From Mycolicibacterium vulneris (lineage in GTDB: Bacteria > Actinomycetota > Actinomycetes > Mycobacteriales > Mycobacteriaceae): 64,000 nucleotides of DNA. This document shows, one piece after another, positions 59,442 through 64,000 of this stretch. The notes under the pieces are model-generated. The model was given only the letters and a program-made list of their open reading frames with translations, did no database searches and was not told where the DNA came from. How positions within the stretch are numbered: position 1 is the first letter of the stretch; each line of letters begins with the position of its first letter. Where the stretch lies: assembly GCF_002104765.1 (NCBI RefSeq), contig NZ_NCXM01000005.1, forward strand, positions 62,001 through 126,000, written 5' to 3'. Made by a program: the position numbers and the translations under genes.

Positions 59442-59466
59442 AATGAGCTTGGACGCTGGAAGGTGG

Positions 59467-59510
59467 CATTCAGTTCCGCCCCTTTAAGCATTCAGTTCCG
59501 CCCCTTTAAG
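59467..59510. repeat. Perfect tandem 22-base repeat
   Basis: Two identical 22-base units, 59467-59488 and 59489-59510, contain ATTCAGTTCCGCCCC. The second unit includes the stop codon of the membrane gene ending at 59506. A partial copy (ATTCAGTTCC) lies at 59294-59303, at the end of the 49-residue gene. A duplication scar or paired operator is possible. Confidence 0.85.
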
Positions 59511-59886
59511 GGAGCCGGTGAACGCGGCTCAACTCCCTCTTGTCAGCCACAGCCATCGCCAGCGCGATCACCCACCCGACGTAGGTAAACCCGAGGAATA
59601 AGGTGATGACAATTATTGAGCCGGTGTGCTGTACCTGCCGACGTGTCGCGATGAGGATTGGGAGTAGGTAGACCACGACTGACGCAACGGCCCCCGCAAT
59701 GCCCGCCAGCACGAACCCGATTGTCCGAAACACCCCGCCGATGCCACTAAAGTCGAAGAACCCACGGATCGCGGCCACAATGACAATGGCTCCGACGGCA
59801 AGGGCCAGGGCGATAATCCCGATGTACCCCGCGATTTGTTTTGGTGTCCAATCAGCCTGTTGGGAAACAGGTTTGGTGTCACTCAC
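59506..59886 (-). CDS. Superinfection-immunity-like membrane protein
   Basis: 126 residues from a GTG preceded by GGGAGG (VSDTKPVSQQADWTPKQIAG). Two N-terminal helices (AGYIGIIALALAVGAIVIVA and GFVLAGIAGAVASVVVYLLP) lead to a C-terminal segment HTGSIIVITLFLGFTYVGWV with a following IALAMAV. This last block matches the signature of the superinfection immunity family (T4 Imm-like), in which an L-x-L-G-x-T-x-x-G-W-x-x-A motif sits in the membrane. Such proteins block DNA entry of a second phage. The match is by motif only. Confidence 0.6.
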   Translation of the reverse strand: MSDTKPVSQQADWTPKQIAGYIGIIALALAVGAIVIVAAIRGFFDFSGIGGVFRTIGFVLAGIAGAVASVVVYLLPILIATRRQVQHTGSIIVITLFLGFTYVGWVIALAMAVADKRELSRVHRLP

Positions 59887-60164
59887 TTTGCAGCCTCCCC
59901 GTGTGTTCGTGCTTAGGTGAAGCGTAAGCCAGCGCAATCGCTGGCTCGTAGATAATCACGGAATAGGTTGCGAAGGAGCGTATTTCGACCAGACCAGTCC
60001 TTCCACAGCCACACGCGGACAAACTGCTTGCCCGTGACGTGTCGTCGGGGTCAAGCCTTCGGAAGAGTTTGATTGATGTAGCCACCGTCTAAACCGTCAC
60101 GCGGCAAGCTCGGACTACCGCTTCGGTCTTGGTCGATGTCGATACGGGCTTGAACTCGTCGGCC

Positions 60165-60798
60165 CTAAAGCGGAAATCCGGCTTCGGCCAGGTACGCATG
60201 GACACTGCCAGTGAACTGGCCTTTTTCTGCATCCTCAAGGATTCCGATGGCGAACGCTTCACGAAGCGACTCGTCAGTTTGTTGTTTCCAACGCTCAACC
60301 ATCAAATAGATCGCGTTCAAGCGTTCTGTTCTTGCTCGAACTAGTTCTGCGATTGAGCTTGAGTTCCTCAACGGTGGCTGCGCCACGCGCTGAGGCGGGG
60401 TGAGGGCTGATGAACTCACCGCGATGCCGCAAATGTTCGGCAATGTTGTCCGTATAGGGATCGAGTATGGCAGCCTGAGGAACGTTGTAATCGAGTTTCT
60501 GGATGTTGCACATCTGGCAAGCCCATGCCAAGTTTGCCCATATGTGAGCAAGCTGCGGAAATGCAGATTTTGGCTTAATGTGATCCACATGCGGGTAGCA
60601 TATATGCCCCATTGTTGATTCGCAGTATACGCACTTTCCGGCAGAATCCTCGTTAAGCTGAGCTTTAATGCTGGGGTGGCGCCACTTCTCGTGCTTCTTT
60701 TCGTCGGGCGTACCCTGAGCCTTAACGTAATTGTTGGTCCACTCAAGTTCATTCTTGACTAGTATCTGCGGCTTGGCACCCTTCTGCTGTGCGCGCAT
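60165..60798 (-). pseudogene. ptuB: PtuB-like HNH endonuclease, frameshifted near its C-terminus
   Basis: Effector nuclease of a Septu defence pair. The first frame (60798 down to 60295) has CVYC at 56-59, HVDHIKPKSAFPQLAHIWAN and CQMCNIQKLD, a complete zinc-HNH core. Homology then leaves this frame after EELKLNR near 60349 and continues in the next one as ELVRARTERLNAIYLMVERW, ending KGQFTGSVHAYLAEAGFPL at 60165. Restoring two bases (GC) would give EELKLNRAELVRAR. As written, the product is 167 residues with a wrong tail; the nuclease core is kept, so partial function is possible. The start is 1 base after the ptuA stop. Confidence 0.72.
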
Positions 60799-60799
60799 T

Positions 60800-62236
60800 C
60801 TACTGGTTTTCGTCGGTCAGCTTCAAAAATGCTTTCGGAAATTCAGTGTCGAGACCGTTCGCCTGGAGCTTGCTGCGTAATTGCTTAAGGCTTTCGCCGC
60901 TGATCAGAGCCGAAGAATACTCAGCTAGAATCTCATCGTATTTTTGTTCTGCCCAGATCGGCAATGTACTCGGCACGCCAAGAATCTCGCGGAGGGCTGC
61001 ATCGGCGCTTGCCGCCTTATTTGTGTAGTCCAACTCGTGGCATTCAACCCGGTGTTCACTGTTGTACTCAAGTGCGTAAACCGTTGACTCAGGTGATGAA
61101 GTGGCGACGAAGGGGCTGTGTGTGGCGACGATGAACTGGGCACCAGGAAATGCGCTTAAAAGATTCGGCATTATTTCCCGTTGCAAGCTCGGATGTAGGT
61201 GGTTCTCCGGTTCATCTATAAGCACGGTGAAGCTTTGTTCAGCGAGTGATTTGAGGAATATGATCCAAGCCATTTCTAGTATTGCGCTCACGCCACCAGA
61301 TGATTCGTCGATGACAAAGTCTCCCGTGTCAGTCTCCATCACTAAGTGCGGACCACGCACCATGAGTTGACGGAAGCCTAGGGAGGCGGGCATCACCCGC
61401 CGTAAGATGTGCAAGAAGCCTTTCCAGATTGCGGCGGCATTCGCATTTGCTTCCACATAGGTGTTCCCTTCGGAGAATAGCGCTGAAGCGATAAGTACTT
61501 GCTTGAACGAATAGCGCGGGCCTCTGTAAGACCCAGTTTTCGCGTAGTCTGCTCTAAGCACCGCCATGTACGTCTCGTACAAAAACTCTGGATTCGGAAA
61601 CTCGTTAGGAATGTCAGGCACTGACACATAGGGTTGAGGCACTAAGCGGTGTGACTTTATGTAGGTTCCTGGGATTTTCTGAAGTTCACTCTGAATGGTG
61701 TAGTCGAATCTGTCATGATGCAGTTGAGTATCCTGCGATAGAATAATCTCTGCAGATTGGCCGTTGGTATATTGGATTTCACCTATCGATATGCTATGAA
61801 CGATCATTTGAGCTTTAGGCGATACGGGAGAATCGCTCACGCTCCATCCGAAGTCATCACCCATTTGACGCGGCCCCGCTGAGTACGAAACCGGCCATGC
61901 AAAGTGCAGGCCTAGAATGTCAAGAATTGTACTTTTCCCCGTCGCATTGGCACCGGTGAGAACCGTAAGTCGAGGATGGAAATTCAGGTCTATGGATTCG
62001 AATTGACGCCATCTGCCAATTGATAGCCGTGAAAAGCCGGGGCCTGGGGTGGTGTCAGCCGCATCTTCAGTGTCGGTCACACTGACAAGTATGTCGCTTC
62101 CGCCGCGCCGCAATCTACGGTGCTGGGCAGACTGGCCTGGACCCCAATCCAGCCATGAGAACAGCCACCGCCTGAGCGCGCCTCGGTGAATACCGCCAGC
62201 GATGATCCAGATTGAACAACCCTGGGTGTTTGTCAT
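60800..62236 (-). CDS. ptuA: PtuA-like ATPase of a Septu anti-phage system
   Basis: 478-residue ABC/SMC-type ATPase. Walker A is GANATGKST (95-103), the signature-like segment is SSGGVSAIL (312-320), Walker B is VLIDEPENHLHP (338-349) and the switch His is in FIVATHSPF. Septu PtuA proteins of this build form a complex with the PtuB HNH nuclease and, on sensing phage, license DNA cleavage. The ATG at 62236 has a strong AAAGGAGG 9 bases upstream, so an extra 50 N-terminal residues precede the ATPase core; a GTG at 62080 is a weaker choice. Codon use is visibly less GC-rich than the backbone, a sign of transfer. Confidence 0.82.
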   Translation of the reverse strand: MTNTQGCSIWIIAGGIHRGALRRWLFSWLDWGPGQSAQHRRLRRGGSDILVSVTDTEDAADTTPGPGFSRLSIGRWRQFESIDLNFHPRLTVLTGANATGKSTILDILGLHFAWPVSYSAGPRQMGDDFGWSVSDSPVSPKAQMIVHSISIGEIQYTNGQSAEIILSQDTQLHHDRFDYTIQSELQKIPGTYIKSHRLVPQPYVSVPDIPNEFPNPEFLYETYMAVLRADYAKTGSYRGPRYSFKQVLIASALFSEGNTYVEANANAAAIWKGFLHILRRVMPASLGFRQLMVRGPHLVMETDTGDFVIDESSGGVSAILEMAWIIFLKSLAEQSFTVLIDEPENHLHPSLQREIMPNLLSAFPGAQFIVATHSPFVATSSPESTVYALEYNSEHRVECHELDYTNKAASADAALREILGVPSTLPIWAEQKYDEILAEYSSALISGESLKQLRSKLQANGLDTEFPKAFLKLTDENQ

Positions 62237-62541
62237 GTCCGCGCCCTCCTTTCACTGCAACCTTTCGAGGCCGTGCAGCATCCAGATGGCTTCTAAGCAC
62301 CATGATGATCGGCCGCCGACTTGAGGTGATTGGGCTACCAGTTCGATCTCAACCATCCCTGATGGATGTCAACGCCACCTGACGGTTTTCGCTGGACGGA
62401 TACGCCAGGACACGCCCGCCGGCGAATCTTGGCCGACACGCCGAAGTATTTCGCGTCCACACTATTACGACCAACGTTCAAGCCCTTTTAGCTGCGTGTT
62501 TGCGGCCCGCCCGCGCCTGACCGGGCGTGTTTTCCACCAAG

Positions 62542-62607
62542 TTATGCACACCGTTGCCCACAGGGCAGTTTGCCTTATCCCCAGCTTGCCACCCGGCTTT
62601 ATCCACA
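62542..62607 (+). promoter_or_regulatory. Cluster of four DnaA-box-like 9-mers
   Basis: TTATGCACA (62542), TTGCCCACA (62554), TTATCCCCA (62575) and the perfect box TTATCCACA (62599) lie on one strand in 66 bases. They occupy the 413-base gap between ptuA and the HNH gene, which otherwise holds no gene. The spacing (12, 21, 24) and common orientation suggest a DnaA-responsive origin or regulatory region. Confidence 0.5.
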
Positions 62608-62649
62608 GGATCGGTTTGTGCCGTGTGTAGTCGGATGTAACTTTCGGAT

Positions 62650-63126
62650 GTGACCACTTCGGCAGACCAGGGCGCGCATGCCATGCGTGTGCCGTGTCCA
62701 AGGTGTGGCTGCCAAGATGGCACCATCACCACGCGCAACGGTCAGGACACGGTGAGATGCGCTCAATGCCAAAGGTATTGCTACAACGCGCCACGGTCCG
62801 AGACGGGACGGGAACGTCGATCATTAAGCACAAGACCAGATATCCGGCCCCAGCAGCGCAGCCGGATCTTTCAGCGCGACAACGCCGCTTGCGTAATGTG
62901 CCACCACAGCGACGTTCCACTCGAGATCGGTCATCTGGTTTCTGTCCACGACGCCCAACAGGTGGGCCTATCGGAGGACGACCTAACGAGCGACGAGAAC
63001 TTGGCGGTCATGTGCGCTGAGTGCAACTCAGGCCTGTCCAAACGGTCGCTGCCGCCTCGCCTGATCGCAGCAGCGATCTGGGCGCACCAATTAAACGAGA
63101 GCAAAGGTGGCCAACGCACCGCTTAA
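62650..63126 (+). CDS. Zinc-ribbon HNH endonuclease
   Basis: 158 residues from a GTG, or 147 from an ATG at 62683 (MRVPCPRCGC). The N-terminal ribbon has CPRCGCQDG and VRCAQCQRYC. The HNH fold has IFQRDNAACVMCHHSDVPLE, then IGHLVSVHDAQQVGLSEDDL, and ENLAVMCAECNSGLS, with both zinc CxxC pairs and the catalytic His. This type is frequent in actinophages, as homing nucleases or packaging helpers, and is also seen in defence loci. It is on the opposite strand to ptuAB. Confidence 0.75.
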   Translation: MTTSADQGAHAMRVPCPRCGCQDGTITTRNGQDTVRCAQCQRYCYNAPRSETGRERRSLSTRPDIRPQQRSRIFQRDNAACVMCHHSDVPLEIGHLVSVHDAQQVGLSEDDLTSDENLAVMCAECNSGLSKRSLPPRLIAAAIWAHQLNESKGGQRTA

Positions 63127-63254
63127 TGTCTCGCTTACGTTTCTGGTGTGTCGACCCACGTGGGCGTAGCGTGAATCATGGGCTTGCGTTGGGGGATGAG
63201 GTCGAACCGAATCCGTATTTAACACACACCAAATATGGCGCGATCGGAGAAATC

Positions 63255-63554
63255 ATGTGTGCCCCCATTCTTATGGGATTTGGGACGATCCTGGTTGCGG
63301 CTGGCGTTGTGTTGACTCCCAGCGCCAGTGCCGCGCCACCTGACGTCGAGAACCGGTTTGTCCAACTAGTGCAAGAGAAGACCGGCACCATGGCAGACCG
63401 ACAGACCATCCTCGCTGCTGCATACGACGATGTGTGTGGGCCGTCCCGCCCCGGAACGGTTGCTGACCTCGCCGCTCGACTTGGGATCAATCCATATACC
63501 CAAGTGGGTTGGGTGCGCGAGGCGGCAACCTACACAGGTCTGTGCTTCACATAA
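63255..63554 (+). CDS. DUF732 secreted protein
   Basis: 99 residues from MCAPILMGFGTILVAAGVVL, chosen because GGAG lies 5 bases upstream. The signal peptide probably ends at SASA-AP. The mature part (RFVQLVQEKTGTMADRQTIL, YDDVCGPSRPGTVADLAARL, then WVREAATYTGLCFT) has two Cys and matches the small secreted DUF732 family common in mycobacteria, of unknown function. Confidence 0.8.
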   Translation: MCAPILMGFGTILVAAGVVLTPSASAAPPDVENRFVQLVQEKTGTMADRQTILAAAYDDVCGPSRPGTVADLAARLGINPYTQVGWVREAATYTGLCFT

Positions 63555-63642
63555 CAGCGAAGGGAACCGGCGACTCGGACGGGAAGCCGGGCGAGCACCC
63601 CACGGGACTGTGGGTGTCAGTCCTGGGCGTTACGGTTCGGCC

Positions 63643-64000
63643 ATGTCAACGCAACAGCGGCAATCGTGGTGGGACAACCCGAGGCTGCGCTTCGTCCTAA
63701 TCAAGGTTCTCGCCCCGACCGCAATGGTGTACGTGGCGACCTCATCCTGGCGAGGTCTCGGCGGACCAGCACCGAGGCTGGGAATCTACCATTGGGCCAA
63801 CGTTGGTTTCGCGGCGCTGCTCGGGATCGGGTATATCTGGGCGCTTCTGCGGCACAAGCGTTTTCGGTCAATGCCTACCGGCTTCGCCGCGTTCCTTGTC
63901 ATTTATTTCGTAGTCGACATTGAAGGCCTCTTCGCCCAGACCTATTACGCGATGTCCGTGCAGATGCCGCACTCGTTTGAGCCACCGCTTACCGGGGTTG
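63643..64000 (+). CDS. Membrane protein, 3' end cut by window (possible two-TM ion channel)
   Basis: 119 residues from MSTQQRQSWWDNPRLRFVLI are visible. Three hydrophobic segments are seen (LIKVLAPTAMVYVATSSW, WANVGFAALLGIGYIWALL, GFAAFLVIYFVVDIEGLF). The last part, YYAMSVQMPHSFEPPLTGV, resembles the loop before the pore helix of bacterial two-transmembrane potassium channels. The selectivity filter would lie beyond the window, so this is only a suggestion. Confidence 0.5.
   Translation, partial: MSTQQRQSWWDNPRLRFVLIKVLAPTAMVYVATSSWRGLGGPAPRLGIYHWANVGFAALLGIGYIWALLRHKRFRSMPTGFAAFLVIYFVVDIEGLFAQTYYAMSVQMPHSFEPPLTGV

Noticed and set aside
59171..59491. 106-residue minus-strand protein across the 22-base repeats
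   Set aside because: Its frame overlaps both the EspC-like start and the more plausible 49-residue gene, and it has no folded-looking segment.
60165..62236. Retron with PtuA/PtuB effectors
   Set aside because: No reverse transcriptase or msr-msd-like inverted repeats are seen beside the pair.

Overview
The window is chromosomal DNA of a slow-growing Mycobacterium outside the M. tuberculosis complex. The evidence is a single rrn operon directly downstream of murA, a 16S gene with the long helix 18 of slow growers, high-GC coding with frequent GTG starts, and a gene order from atpG to lprD that closely follows the M. tuberculosis Rv1309-Rv1343c segment as I remember it. The species cannot be fixed without a search.

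Core backbone, about 1-48260: the end of the ATP synthase operon (atpG partial, atpD, atpC, a DUF2550 protein), a PduO-type cobalamin adenosyltransferase, murA, the rrn promoters and 16S-23S-5S genes with a strong terminator, the alkylation repair pair alkA-ogt, a frameshifted GGDEF gene with an MFS remnant, a lipoprotein, a membrane adenylyl cyclase, nucS, methylmalonyl-CoA epimerase, fadA4, a thioredoxin/TPR protein, the glucan genes glgB-glgE facing glgP, then dinG, pncB, clpS, an AosR-like protein, a P1 peptidase, a rhomboid, murI, a cAMP phosphodiesterase-like hydrolase, rph, rdgB, a DUF3817 protein, lprD and tRNA-Leu(UAG).

Two departures from the remembered M. tuberculosis order stand out. 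First, a five-gene co-directional block (27649-38006) lies between glgP and dinG: an MFS/cyclic-nucleotide-binding/patatin fusion, three tandem DegV (fatty-acid-binding) proteins joined by identical 8-nt overlaps, and a 1479-residue zinc-ribbon/Ser-Thr kinase/AAA-ATPase/class III cyclase. Together they look like a cAMP-linked lipid-handling system: a cyclase that could make cAMP, a cAMP-sensing lipase-transporter, and fatty acid carriers. Second, mec-cysO-cysM, expected between the P1 peptidase and the rhomboid, is absent.

Accessory region, about 48261 to the window end: a tRNA-Leu-linked integrated element with a tyrosine integrase, a small HTH protein, an excisionase-like protein, a RepA-like ATPase followed by an iteron-like array, a broken WhiB-like gene, a small-terminase-like protein, several unknown small genes and a prohead protease with no capsid, portal or large terminase visible. 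This resembles a phage satellite more than a full prophage. Beyond it lie a minus-strand type VII (ESX) substrate-like operon, a superinfection-immunity-like membrane protein, a Septu-like PtuA/PtuB pair whose ptuB is frameshifted, a cluster of DnaA-box-like sites, an HNH nuclease, a DUF732 secreted protein and a membrane protein cut by the window edge. No right attachment site was found, so the element's far boundary is unknown.
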